A stretch of 64,000 bases of DNA from JBJMQS01 sp045802605 (GTDB lineage: Bacteria; Planctomycetota; Planctomycetia; Gemmatales; Gemmataceae), in NCBI GenBank assembly GCA_045802605.1, contig JBJMQS010000070.1, positions 62,001 through 126,000 of the forward strand, in the 5' to 3' direction. The position numbers and the translations under genes are program-made. This document shows positions 27,002 through 35,236 of the stretch, in pieces. The first letter of the stretch is position 1. Each line of letters opens with the position of its first letter. The notes under the pieces were generated by a model. The model did no database searches. It was not told the DNA's origin and worked only from the letters and a program-made list of their open reading frames with translations.

Positions 27002-28234
27002 TTAAACTTTGAAAAGCTTCGCCGGTTCAAACTTGCTCCCCAGCACCTCTGCCGCGTTCACGCCCAGCCAACCGTCCAAGATCGCGGCATACACACTCCG
27101 GAAATCAATCGCATGCTTCAAATTACCCATCGCCAATTTGTCCAAACTCGGATGCTCGCCCACCACGCCGGCGGCGACTTTGCCGCCGACGAGAAACATC
27201 GGGGCGGCGGAGCCGTGGTCGGTGCCGCGGGAGCCGTTTTCTTTGGCACGCCGGCCGAACTCGGAGAACGTGGCGATCAGCACGCGCTCGCCATGGCCGC
27301 GGGCTTCCAAGTCGAGATAAAACGTGCTGACCGCATCCGATACTTCACGGAGGAGATTCGCGTGTGCCCCTGTCGCTGCGCCTTGGCCAGAGTGCGTGTC
27401 GAAGCCATCAATGGTGACGTAAAAGACACGCGAGCCCAAGTCGGCATCAATCAATTGAGCCGCGAGCTTGAGCCGATTGGCGAGACCGGTCTGCGGGTAG
27501 GTGCTCTTGGGCTGATAGTTCTTGCCAATTTCCTGGAGCCGTTTGCTCGATGCGTAGGTACTCTCCGCGGTCTTCTTCACCACGTCGAGCATTCCCGGGC
27601 TTTGGGACGAACCAGAAGCCGCGCCTTCGATGAGCGATTTTTGCTGTCGCTGATCCGCTCCGGTGATGGCAGCGGTCTTCAGTTGGAAGTCATCCAGCGA
27701 GGCGATCGAAGGTGCTCGAACCGGCGCGCCGGCCAATGCCAACGGCGCTGGCTCGTTCGTTGCGGTCACGTGGAAAGCAGGCCCCTTCGCCGACTTGAGG
27801 GCTTTGCCGATCCAGCCTTCGCTCAGGTTCTCGGCGGTACTGGCCGCCTGCCAGATATCCATCGAGCGGAAGTGCGATTGGCTCGGGTTCGGATAGCCGA
27901 CGCCTTGCACGATGCAGAGGGCCTGCTTCTCCAACAGCTTGGCGAAGGCGTCCATCGCGGGATGCAGACCGAGCGAGTCGTTGACCTTCTTCACCTGATC
28001 CTTCGCGACTTTGAGAGTCGGGCGATATTTCTCGTAGAGCTCGTCCTTGAAGGGGATCACGGTATTGAGGCCGTCGTTGCCGCCGGTGAGTTGCAGCATG
28101 ACGAGGACAGTGTCCTTCTTGCCCGGCTCGGCGGCATTGCCAGCCGCGAAGGCCGTGCGAGTGAGGAAGAACGGGGCGGCCGTCCCAAGACCGATGAGGC
28201 CGGAGGTTTTGAGAAAGTCGCGGCGGTGTAGCAT
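27002..28234 (-). CDS. DUF1501 family protein with Tat-type leader
   Basis: A 410-residue exported protein. The N-terminus HRRDFLKTSG is a twin-arginine leader followed by a hydrophobic stretch ending near 30. The mature part has the DUF1501 features VLVMLQLTGGNDGLNTVIP and VGYPNPSQSHFRSMDIWQ near the N-terminal half, and FGRRAKENGSRGTDHG toward the end, placing it in the alkaline-phosphatase-like fold. Function is not established; the gene typically pairs with DUF1800, as here. It lies 317 bases downstream of the DUF1800 gene, with tandem repeats between them. Confidence 0.93.
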   Translation of the reverse strand: MLHRRDFLKTSGLIGLGTAAPFFLTRTAFAAGNAAEPGKKDTVLVMLQLTGGNDGLNTVIPFKDELYEKYRPTLKVAKDQVKKVNDSLGLHPAMDAFAKLLEKQALCIVQGVGYPNPSQSHFRSMDIWQAASTAENLSEGWIGKALKSAKGPAFHVTATNEPAPLALAGAPVRAPSIASLDDFQLKTAAITGADQRQQKSLIEGAASGSSQSPGMLDVVKKTAESTYASSKRLQEIGKNYQPKSTYPQTGLANRLKLAAQLIDADLGSRVFYVTIDGFDTHSGQGAATGAHANLLREVSDAVSTFYLDLEARGHGERVLIATFSEFGRRAKENGSRGTDHGSAAPMFLVGGKVAAGVVGEHPSLDKLAMGNLKHAIDFRSVYAAILDGWLGVNAAEVLGSKFEPAKLFKV

Positions 28235-28267
28235 GGCTTGTCCTTTCCAATATTTCCTGGCCAGCTC

Positions 28268-28509
28268 TGAGGTCCCTGTACTTCGTGGCCCCAGCAGAGT
28301 CTTTGCATTGTGTCGCCCCAGCAGAGCCTTTGTATTTCGTGGCCCAAGCAGGGTCTTTGCATTTCGTGGCCGGGGCAGAGTCTTCGATGCCCCGGGAAGC
28401 GGAAAGTCCTTGCGGGTTCAGCCAGGCCTTCGGTCGCCAGAGGCGACCTTCAGACCCGGCCACGAAATGCAGGAAGCTTCAGACCCTGCCACGAAATACA
28501 GGGACCTCA
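28268..28509. repeat. 27-bp tandem array enclosed by inverted arms
   Basis: Four contiguous 27-base units at 28277-28303, 28304-28330, 28331-28357 and 28358-28384, each of the form TGxATTTCGTGGCCCCAGCA and so on. Related units occur in reverse further right, so the array is closed by 21-base arms (28268-28288 and 28489-28509) with one mismatch. This occupies the gap between the DUF1501 and DUF1800 genes. The unit is a multiple of three and open on both strands, but no start or ribosome site supports coding. Confidence 0.88.
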
Positions 28510-28551
28510 GCTCGCCACGAGATGTCTAGCCTCAAGGCTCCTTTGAAAATC

Positions 28552-29919
28552 TCAATCCAACTGAAACTCCGGCAGCGTCAACACCAGGTGGCACAATGCC
28601 CGCACTGGGTGATCGGCGGCTTGGTCGTCGGTCCAGTACACGGGCGGTTTTTGTTTCCTTGCCGTTGCCAGATACTGCGTGAGCCGTTCGCGGGTGCCGA
28701 CCGAGACGTCGTTTTGCAAGAACAGCTTCAAGAAGAAATCGACCGGCTTGTCCGCGTCGGTTTGCTCGTAGTGTTTTGCCAACCGCGCCGGATCCGTTCG
28801 GCTCTTGAAGCGGTCGTCTTCGGTCGAGGTCAATGCGAGCGCCAGGTTTTGCCGGAAGAGCAGCGTTTGGCCATTGAGCCACGCAGCGCCGCCGTCCCAG
28901 CCTTTGACCGAGGGCGGGTAGCAAAGACGCTGGCCCAACCCTTCGAGGGCTTGTTCGAGTGCAATTGTGGAAACATTGCCTTCCAGTCCGCGGACGATGC
29001 CGATCGCGAAATCGACCGGCGATTTCACTCGCGCTCGATACGCATGTTCCGAGAAGAATATGTTCGATCGCAACACGCGCTCGACCAGTTTGCCGAAGTT
29101 GTAGCCGCTGTCACGGAATTCCTGGGCCAACGGGTCGATCAGTTCCGGCGTCGGCGGCAGCGATTCGCTGATGAAGAATCGGAACAGCTTGCCGCAGATG
29201 AACTCGGCACAGGCCGGTTGATCGAGGCAAATCTTGACGACGTCCTCACCCTGGAAGCGGCCCGACTTACCGAGCACGGTCTTTTGCGAGTTGTCATGCT
29301 CACTCTTGTTGAAGTGCGATTGTTTGCCTTTGATCTCCCAGCCCGTGAAGGCTTTGGCGGCCTCGCGGATGTCGGCTTCGGTGTAGTGGCCGATGCCAAG
29401 GCTGAACAGTTCCATCAACTCGCGGGCATAGTTTTCGTTCGGTATGCCCTTCTTACTGGTCGCCGCATCGAGCCAGATGAGCATGGCTGGGTCTTTGCTC
29501 ACTTCTTGGAGCAAGTCCGTGAAGTTGCCCAGCGCGTGTTTGTGAAAGAGTTCGATCATGCCGATCATGAAGCCGGCGTTGCGGACCTTCGCTTGCGAGG
29601 TGGCAAAGTGGTTGTGCCAGAAGATCGTCAGCTTTTCGCGGAACGGATTTTTGGTTTCGAGGATGCGCTTGAGCCACCACGCGGGGAGCAATTCGCCTTC
29701 GTTGCCTTTCTTGATGCTCTCGGGAAACGCCGGTCCGTCGGAGCCACCGGCCAACAGCTCGTCAATAAGTTTTTGCGGACTCTGGCTGAGACCCTCGCGG
29801 AGTTCCGCCCAATTCGCACCGAATGCAGCTCGACGATAAAGGTGCCCCACGCGGCGAATGTCCCACGGTGCCTCGCTACTCGGCGAGTACGGCTCCCAGG
29901 CCCATTTGGGGTCAATCAT
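28552..29919 (-). CDS. DUF1800 family protein
   Basis: A 455-residue protein of the DUF1800 family, whose role is unknown but which is nearly always next to a DUF1501 gene. Seen: RHLYRRAAFGAN-like N-terminus (VGHLYRRAAFGANWAEL), TIFWHNHFATSQAKV, NENYARELMELFSLGIGHY and AKAFTGWEI. The ATG at 29919 starts MIDPKWAWEPYSPS. No clear signal peptide is present. Probably in an operon with DUF1501 downstream. Confidence 0.92.
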   Translation of the reverse strand: MIDPKWAWEPYSPSSEAPWDIRRVGHLYRRAAFGANWAELREGLSQSPQKLIDELLAGGSDGPAFPESIKKGNEGELLPAWWLKRILETKNPFREKLTIFWHNHFATSQAKVRNAGFMIGMIELFHKHALGNFTDLLQEVSKDPAMLIWLDAATSKKGIPNENYARELMELFSLGIGHYTEADIREAAKAFTGWEIKGKQSHFNKSEHDNSQKTVLGKSGRFQGEDVVKICLDQPACAEFICGKLFRFFISESLPPTPELIDPLAQEFRDSGYNFGKLVERVLRSNIFFSEHAYRARVKSPVDFAIGIVRGLEGNVSTIALEQALEGLGQRLCYPPSVKGWDGGAAWLNGQTLLFRQNLALALTSTEDDRFKSRTDPARLAKHYEQTDADKPVDFFLKLFLQNDVSVGTRERLTQYLATARKQKPPVYWTDDQAADHPVRALCHLVLTLPEFQLD

Positions 29920-29935
29920 GGTGAGCCTCGAAATG

Positions 29936-30032
29936 AAGAGTTAACCGCAGAGACGCGGAGTACACAGAGAAAGACGGAGAAACCAATGGCTGTTATCCTC
30001 ATCGTTTTCTCCGCGCTCTCAGCGGTTAACTC
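29936..30032. repeat. CGCAGAG palindrome, copy 3
   Basis: Arms beginning AAGAGTTAACCGCAGAGACG on the left and ending CTCAGCGGTTAACTCTT on the right, imperfect in the middle. The right end abuts the stop codon of the minus-strand gene at 30033. Confidence 0.85.
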
Positions 30033-31769
30033 TTATTGCCTTCCCCATCCCAGGAAGATGTCGTACCGGAAATCATCCGAGCCGTATTCGATTTCAAAGT
30101 TTGCTTGGCCCAGACCCCTGAGCCAGGTCATGAACTTCGCGACTTCTTTGCGGGCTTGTTCGGTGGTCATCGCGTCGTTGAGAATCGTTTGCGTGAGTAC
30201 GCGGTCTTCAAACGCCTTCACCAGCTCTGCACCGCCGGCCGCGTCGAGCCGCATACGCCATGTTTGCGCGCCGCCCTTGGATAGGTCGTTGGTTTCGGGC
30301 TTGGACAATAGGCCGATCAGTTCCCGTGCCAACTCAACGGTCGAGCACACCATGAACTGATCGCCGACACGAGCGAAGCACGGGCTGAAGTTGAAGCGGT
30401 TATTATTCGCATCGTCGGCAATCTTGCCTTCTTCGGGGAAGCGGTAGCAAACCATCGTGACCGGGCCGACTTTTTCCTCCGTCATCTTGAGCTTCACTTG
30501 CAAGCCGGCGACCAATGCGGTGGCACGCAAGATCGTGTTCATCCCCTCGGCGAATTTCGGATCGCGCATGTCGGTGACGAAAGCGAACGCCGGCTGCACC
30601 TGGTCGGGTTTGATCGTGTAACCGCTGGCCTCCGGCGTCACGACCACGAAGCGGTGATAAGTGCCGATCGAGGTGAGCATTTCCGAGAGCTTCCTGCCGC
30701 CGAGGAAACGGCCGAGTTTTTGCTCGGCCCCTTCGATCTCTTTGCGAGTGCTTTCGACAAAGAGCTTTTCGCGTTCGTTCCAAAGTTTGCCCAGGTCAAG
30801 GAAATAGCTCATCGACATGACCGTGTTCTTCGGCGCTAAGAGCGGAAGCGAGCCAGGCCTACCCTCAGGGGGCAAGTGCAGGGCCAGCCCCGCGGGCGTC
30901 GCCTCACGACCGGCGGCCATGTAGATCGTGGTGCGCAATCCCTCGGTGGAAGCGTAATGGCCCAGTGCAACGAACGGCGATTTGCCAGTGACGTCGGTGA
31001 TGCCTTGTAGGAATGCCAGGTTGCCAGGGTCGCCGCGTGGGTAGCGATAGGCTTCCTGCGCCTCGGTCATGTTGTGAATGCGATCCAGATCGAGATAGGT
31101 CCAAGCAACGGGTCTGCCTTCGACGAACTTGCGAGCGATTTGCGCTTTGCCGGTGCGGGCAAGGCTTTCTGCCGAGCCATCGATGCACAGATCGATGCCG
31201 GCTTTCACCGCTTCAGCCTTGTTGCTGAAAAAAAGAACCGGCCCGCAGACAGCGGCGTAGGAATCGGCGCTGAACTTGTAACCGGTGAATCCGCGGTACG
31301 AATGGGTTTCGATTTTCTCCGGTTTCTCCGCGCGTTCGAGCTCGGTCTTCACGACTTCGACGAATAAATCGAAAGCGCGCCGGAGCGTGTCTTCGTTCTT
31401 GGCTTTGATGACCAGCATCGCAGGCGGAGGTTGAGGGTCGAATCGCAATGCCAGGGCCGCCCCTCCGCCGGTGAGATCATCGAGCAAGTCCGGCCATTGG
31501 CGGTCGAGCGTTTTTTCGAAGTGAGCGACAAGTTGGCGGAACCGCCGAGAGTTCGTGGAGTCGAACTGTTCCTTAACCGCCTCGAATGTCATTAGCTCGC
31601 GGAGGGGAGCCATACCAGCAACGGCTTGGACGAGATCGCGGGGGCGGTCCACGACGGTCACAAACTCGGCCTGCCGAGGGACGTACCGCAAAATATCGGA
31701 CGGCTCGGCGGCGGGGGCAGCGGCGGCAAATGTGGTGAAACAGGCCCAAAAGATCAGAAAACGGGGCAT
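30033..31769 (-). CDS. Secreted protein of unknown function (DUF3352-like)
   Basis: A 578-residue protein with a clear signal peptide (about 1-21, ending AAAPAAE). The mature part starts SDILRYVPRQAEFVTVVDRP and has alternating strand-helix units resembling the DUF3352-type proteins frequent in planctomycetes and cyanobacteria. No catalytic motif was seen. It stands alone on the minus strand, upstream of the divergent rpsP operon. The family link is from pattern only. Confidence 0.75.
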   Translation of the reverse strand: MPRFLIFWACFTTFAAAAPAAEPSDILRYVPRQAEFVTVVDRPRDLVQAVAGMAPLRELMTFEAVKEQFDSTNSRRFRQLVAHFEKTLDRQWPDLLDDLTGGGAALALRFDPQPPPAMLVIKAKNEDTLRRAFDLFVEVVKTELERAEKPEKIETHSYRGFTGYKFSADSYAAVCGPVLFFSNKAEAVKAGIDLCIDGSAESLARTGKAQIARKFVEGRPVAWTYLDLDRIHNMTEAQEAYRYPRGDPGNLAFLQGITDVTGKSPFVALGHYASTEGLRTTIYMAAGREATPAGLALHLPPEGRPGSLPLLAPKNTVMSMSYFLDLGKLWNEREKLFVESTRKEIEGAEQKLGRFLGGRKLSEMLTSIGTYHRFVVVTPEASGYTIKPDQVQPAFAFVTDMRDPKFAEGMNTILRATALVAGLQVKLKMTEEKVGPVTMVCYRFPEEGKIADDANNNRFNFSPCFARVGDQFMVCSTVELARELIGLLSKPETNDLSKGGAQTWRMRLDAAGGAELVKAFEDRVLTQTILNDAMTTEQARKEVAKFMTWLRGLGQANFEIEYGSDDFRYDIFLGWGRQ

Positions 31770-31997
31770 CGGAATCCTCCGGCGGAAGCGGATCCGAGAT
31801 GTCGCCGATTGTACCGCCGGAATTTTGTAAATGTTTCAAAATCCGCTAGTTACCAGGGAGGCGAAGGGTTTCCGTTCATGAACGCTCGGCTGCGCAAAGC
31901 CTCCGCCTCGCGGCTAACCAGGAGATCGTGGACAAATCCGCTTCAAATCCGTATGAAATCTGCTGCCGAACAAGGAATCTCGCAAAGGACTTAGGCC

Positions 31998-32291
31998 GTG
32001 GCTGTCGTCATTCGCATGAAAAGAATGGGTCGGAAGCACCGCTCATTTTTCCGCATTGTCGCCATCGATGGCCGCCAGCCGCGTGACGGCCGGGTCATTG
32101 AGGAATTAGGCACCTATGACCCCAGCGTCAAAGACACGGACGCCCGTGTGACGCTCCGCCCGGAGCGGATCAAGCACTGGAAGAGCGTCGGCGCGTTGGC
32201 CTCGGAGCGCTGCGAGATTCTGTTCAAGAAATACATGGGCAAGTTCGAGGCGCTCGAGGCGGAAAAGAAGGCGGCCGCCGCCAACGTTTAG
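31998..32291 (+). CDS. rpsP: 30S ribosomal protein S16
   Basis: A 97-residue S16: AVVIRMKRMGRKHRSFFRIV at the N-terminus, then DGRVIEELGTYDP, both characteristic. The start is GTG at 31998 with AAAGGA upstream. It heads the rpsP-trmD-rplS-yraN cluster; the next gene begins 33 bases on, with no room for rimM. The 228 bases before it hold no gene, only an imperfect inverted repeat around 31849-31921 (GAGGCGAAGG / CCTCCGCCTC). Confidence 0.96.
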   Translation: MAVVIRMKRMGRKHRSFFRIVAIDGRQPRDGRVIEELGTYDPSVKDTDARVTLRPERIKHWKSVGALASERCEILFKKYMGKFEALEAEKKAAAANV

Positions 32292-32324
32292 CGGCCGGCC
32301 CGAAGGGCTGCCGAAATCACTGCC

Positions 32325-33017
32325 GTGCGCTTCGACGTCCTAACCCTGTTTCCGGAGATCTTCTCGGGATATCAGACCCAGAGCTTGCTCAAGTTGGCCA
32401 TCGATCAAGGATTGGTTGACATCAAGCTCTGGAACCTTCGCGATTGGGCCGCCGGCAAGCACCAAAGTGTGGATGACCGGCCCTTCGGCGGCGGACCGGG
32501 AATGGTGATCATGCCCGGGCCGGTGTTCGATGCGGTAGAAGCGGTCCGCCCGCAGCATCCGGACGCGGGGGAATTGATCCTGCTCACGCCCGCTGGCCAG
32601 CGGCTGACGCAGGAATTGGTGAAGGAACTAGCCGGCCAGCGCCGACTGATCCTGCTCTGCGGCCGATACGAAGGCTTCGATGAGCGGGTGCGAATCGGGC
32701 TGAAGCCGCGCGAGATATCGATCGGCGATTTTGTCTGCAACGGCGGCGAAGTCCCGGCTATGGTGCTGATCGATACGGTGATTCGGTACGTGCCCGGCGT
32801 GCTGGGTGACGAGAACAGTGTGGTCGAGGAATCGCATAGCGACCCCGGCCGCCTGGAGTATCCGCAATACACTCGGCCGCGAGAATTTCGCGGCATGACG
32901 GTGCCGGAGGTGCTGCTCAGCGGCAATCATCCGGCGATCGCGGCCTGGCGGAAGGAGCAATCCGAACGCCGCAGCCGTGACCGAGACACGAACAAGGAAA
33001 CGGGCCATGAAAAATAA
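32325..33017 (+). CDS. trmD: tRNA (guanine-N1)-methyltransferase
   Basis: TrmD methylates G37 of tRNAs and prevents frameshifting. The 230-residue SPOUT protein has FDVLTLFPEIFSGYQTQSLL at the start, DDRPFGGGPGMV (about 50-61), LLCGRYEGFDERV (about 110) and ISIGDFVCNGGEVPAMVLID. The GTG at 32325 was chosen as it directly precedes the family N-terminus. Its end overlaps the rplS start by 11 bases. Confidence 0.96.
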   Translation: MRFDVLTLFPEIFSGYQTQSLLKLAIDQGLVDIKLWNLRDWAAGKHQSVDDRPFGGGPGMVIMPGPVFDAVEAVRPQHPDAGELILLTPAGQRLTQELVKELAGQRRLILLCGRYEGFDERVRIGLKPREISIGDFVCNGGEVPAMVLIDTVIRYVPGVLGDENSVVEESHSDPGRLEYPQYTRPREFRGMTVPEVLLSGNHPAIAAWRKEQSERRSRDRDTNKETGHEK

Positions 33018-33468
33018 ACTGATTTCTCTCGTCGAGGCCGCCGACGCCAAGCCTGATCTGCCGAATTTTGCCGTCGGCGACACGGTCGACATCCATCAGC
33101 GAATTCTGGAAGGCCAGAAGGAACGCATTCAGATTTTCTCGGGCACTTTGATCGCTCGCCGCGGCGACAAGGGCCGCGAGATGATCACCGTGCGGCGGCT
33201 GGTGCAGGGCGAGGGTGTCGAGCGTGTCTTTCCGGTCAATTCGCCGAAGATCGCCAAGATTGACGTCAAGCGTTCCGGCGAGACACGTCGAAGCAAGCTC
33301 TATTACCTTCGAGATCGCGTCGGCAAGGCGACCAAGCTCCGAGAGCGCGAGATTAAGCCGAGCCAAGTTGACGTGGCAGACGCACCGGCACCGGCGGCAC
33401 AGCCAGCCGCGGAGGCGACGCCGCGGCCGACACCGGCTCCGAAGAAGAAGTCTCCAGCCAAGGCGTAA
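33007..33468 (+). CDS. rplS: 50S ribosomal protein L19 with a proline/alanine-rich tail
   Basis: A 153-residue L19. The core (about 25-120) has FAVGDTVDIHQRILEGQKER and RIQIFSGTLIARRG and ends in KLYYLRDRVGKATKLRER. Typical bacterial L19 is about 115-125 residues; here an extra 35-residue Ala/Pro/Lys-rich tail (from about 118) is present and is probably disordered. The ATG at 33007 lies within the trmD end. Confidence 0.95.
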   Translation: MKNKLISLVEAADAKPDLPNFAVGDTVDIHQRILEGQKERIQIFSGTLIARRGDKGREMITVRRLVQGEGVERVFPVNSPKIAKIDVKRSGETRRSKLYYLRDRVGKATKLREREIKPSQVDVADAPAPAAQPAAEATPRPTPAPKKKSPAKA

Positions 33469-33472
33469 AATC

Positions 33473-33889
33473 ATGTCCGCGGGTGGACTAACCCGCTGGC
33501 CGATGTGGCGGCGATTGTTCGGCGACAAGGCCGAACGCGCCGCCGCTTCTTTTTTGCGGAAGGCCGGCTGCCGCATCCTCGCCCGCAATGTTCGGTTGCC
33601 CGGTGGCGAACTGGACATCATCGCTTTAGACCGCGACATTCTTGTTTTCGCCGAAGTGCGCTCCACCGAATGCAGCGACGTGAGCCGCCCGGCCGAATCG
33701 GTGGATATAGTCAAACAGAAAAAGCTGACTGAGCTCGCCCTCGCATATCTGCAAAAACACCGACTTCTCGGTCGGATGTGTCGGTTCGACGTCTTGGCCG
33801 TGAGCTGGCCGGCGAAATGCAAAGTGCCGGTGATCGAGCATTACGCGAATGCGTTTGAGGCGACCGGCCGGTTTCAGATGTTTACTTGA
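33473..33889 (+). CDS. yraN: YraN family (UPF0102) putative endonuclease-like protein
   Basis: A 138-residue protein with the UPF0102 core: GDKAERAAASFLRKAGCRIL, then LPGGELDIIALDRDILVFAE, which keeps the restriction-endonuclease-like acidic residues, and VDIVKQKKLTELALAYL. It follows rplS by 4 bases, and yraN near rplS/rnhB is a common arrangement. Function in the family is not established. The ATG at 33473 is chosen; the open frame upstream lies inside rplS. Confidence 0.88.
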   Translation: MSAGGLTRWPMWRRLFGDKAERAAASFLRKAGCRILARNVRLPGGELDIIALDRDILVFAEVRSTECSDVSRPAESVDIVKQKKLTELALAYLQKHRLLGRMCRFDVLAVSWPAKCKVPVIEHYANAFEATGRFQMFT

Positions 33890-33895
33890 GAATGT

Positions 33896-33965
33896 GAACC
33901 GCAGAGTACGCAGAGAGCACAGAGAAAACCGGTTTTCTCCGTGCGCGCTGCGTTCTCTGCGGTTC
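33896..33965. repeat. CGCAGAG palindrome, copy 4
   Basis: Arms beginning GAACCGCAGAGTACGCAGAG and ending GCGTTCTCTGCGGTTC, about 35 bases each with a few mismatches and almost no loop. It lies between yraN and tyrS. Confidence 0.88.
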
Positions 33966-33987
33966 AAGTTCTTGATACACAAATGTC

Positions 33988-35187
33988 ATGCTTACCGTCT
34001 CCGAGCAACTTGCCATCATCGAGCGCAGTGCGGACCAGGTCATCCCGCGTGATGAGCTTGTGAAAAAGCTATCGCGCGGCAAACCGTTGCGCGTCAAGCT
34101 TGGCATTGATCCTACGGGCTTCGATGTCCATCTCGGGCACACGGTCGTTCTGCGAAAGCTTCGGCAGTTTCAGGATCTTGGCCACCAGATTGTGCTACTC
34201 ATCGGCACCGCGACGGCGGCCGTGGGAGATCCATCGGGCCGGGACGCTTCGCGGCAGGCGTTGACAAGTGAACAGATCGACAAAAACGCGGAGAACTATC
34301 TCGCACAGATCGCCAAGGTGATCGACGTCAGCAACGTTGAAGTCGTCCGCAACGGCGATTGGTTCAATCGATTTGACTTCGCGGCGATGCTCCGGCTGCT
34401 TGGGCAAATGACCATGCAGCGGATGATCGAGCGCGACGACTTCACCAAGCGAATCAAGGCCGGCACACCCATTTATCTGCATGAATGTCTCTACCCCCTC
34501 ATGCAAGGGCACGACTCGGTGGAGGTGCGGGCGGACGTGGAACTCGGCGGCACCGAGCAGCTATTCAATCTCATGGCCGGACGCGACCTCCAGCGGGCCG
34601 CCGGCCAGGAGCCGCAAGTCTGTCTTATCATGCCAATCTTGCGCGGCCTGGATGGCGTGAAAAAAATGGGTAAAAGTCTTGGCAATTACATTGGCGTCGG
34701 CGAATCGGCCTACGATCAGTTCGCCAAGACTATGAGCATCCCGGATGACTTGCTGAGTGAATGGTTCCGCTTATTGACCGATCGGCCTAAGTCCGAAATC
34801 GATTCGCTGCTCGTCGGCCATCCGATGGATGCGAAGAAGACACTGGGCCGAGACATCGTTGGCTTTTACCACGGCGAATCAGCGGCCAAAGATGCCCAGG
34901 CCGAATGGGAGCGGCGGTTTTCGGCCCGACAGGATCCGAGTGAGATTGCAACAGCCGATGTGGCGGGGAGTGAATTGATGGACGGCGCCATTCTCCCTGG
35001 CAAACTCTTGGTGCTCGTTGGATTCGCGAAGTCCAACAACGAAGCACGCCAAAAGATTACCGAAGGTGCGATGAGTGTGGGTCCGGATCGCACGAAGGTC
35101 GAAGATCCAAAAACGCCGATTATGCTCAGCGATGGTTTAGTCGTGCGTTTAGGCAGCAAGAAAATTGTCAAAATCCGAATCGTATAG
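33988..35187 (+). CDS. tyrS: Tyrosyl-tRNA synthetase
   Basis: A 399-residue class I synthetase that charges tRNA-Tyr. HIGH-type motif HLGHT (48-52), tyrosine pocket TPIYLHECLYPLMQGHDSVE, KMGKS (about 227-231) as the KMSKS loop, and a C-terminal S4-like RNA-binding domain (about 330-399) with FAKSNNEARQKITEGAMS. The HLGH form indicates the TyrZ-type branch rather than E. coli-type TyrS (HVGH). The ATG at 33988 is the only fitting start. Confidence 0.96.
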   Translation: MLTVSEQLAIIERSADQVIPRDELVKKLSRGKPLRVKLGIDPTGFDVHLGHTVVLRKLRQFQDLGHQIVLLIGTATAAVGDPSGRDASRQALTSEQIDKNAENYLAQIAKVIDVSNVEVVRNGDWFNRFDFAAMLRLLGQMTMQRMIERDDFTKRIKAGTPIYLHECLYPLMQGHDSVEVRADVELGGTEQLFNLMAGRDLQRAAGQEPQVCLIMPILRGLDGVKKMGKSLGNYIGVGESAYDQFAKTMSIPDDLLSEWFRLLTDRPKSEIDSLLVGHPMDAKKTLGRDIVGFYHGESAAKDAQAEWERRFSARQDPSEIATADVAGSELMDGAILPGKLLVLVGFAKSNNEARQKITEGAMSVGPDRTKVEDPKTPIMLSDGLVVRLGSKKIVKIRIV

Positions 35188-35228
35188 CGAGTGGCCCCAG
35201 GGCCGACCCCAAATCGGGCCACTCGCTA
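35185..35228. terminator. Hairpin between convergent tyrS and the M6 protease gene
   Basis: Perfect 13-base stem TAGCGAGTGGCCC / GGGCCACTCGCTA with an 18-base loop, located between two converging stop codons and overlapping the tyrS stop. No T-run, so a bidirectional terminator is inferred from position. Confidence 0.6.
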
Positions 35229-35236
35229 AACGATAA

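Noticed and set aside
26999..28231. 410-codon open frame on the plus strand opposite DUF1501
   Set aside because: It mirrors the DUF1501 gene almost base for base and has no family pattern; GC-rich codon bias opens the antisense frame.
28277..28384. Possible CRISPR array
   Set aside because: The 27-base units are contiguous with no spacers, and no cas gene is near.
28285..30360. 691-codon plus-strand frame across the tandem array and DUF1800
   Set aside because: Most of it is antisense to DUF1800; the array is repeated DNA and no ribosome site is present.
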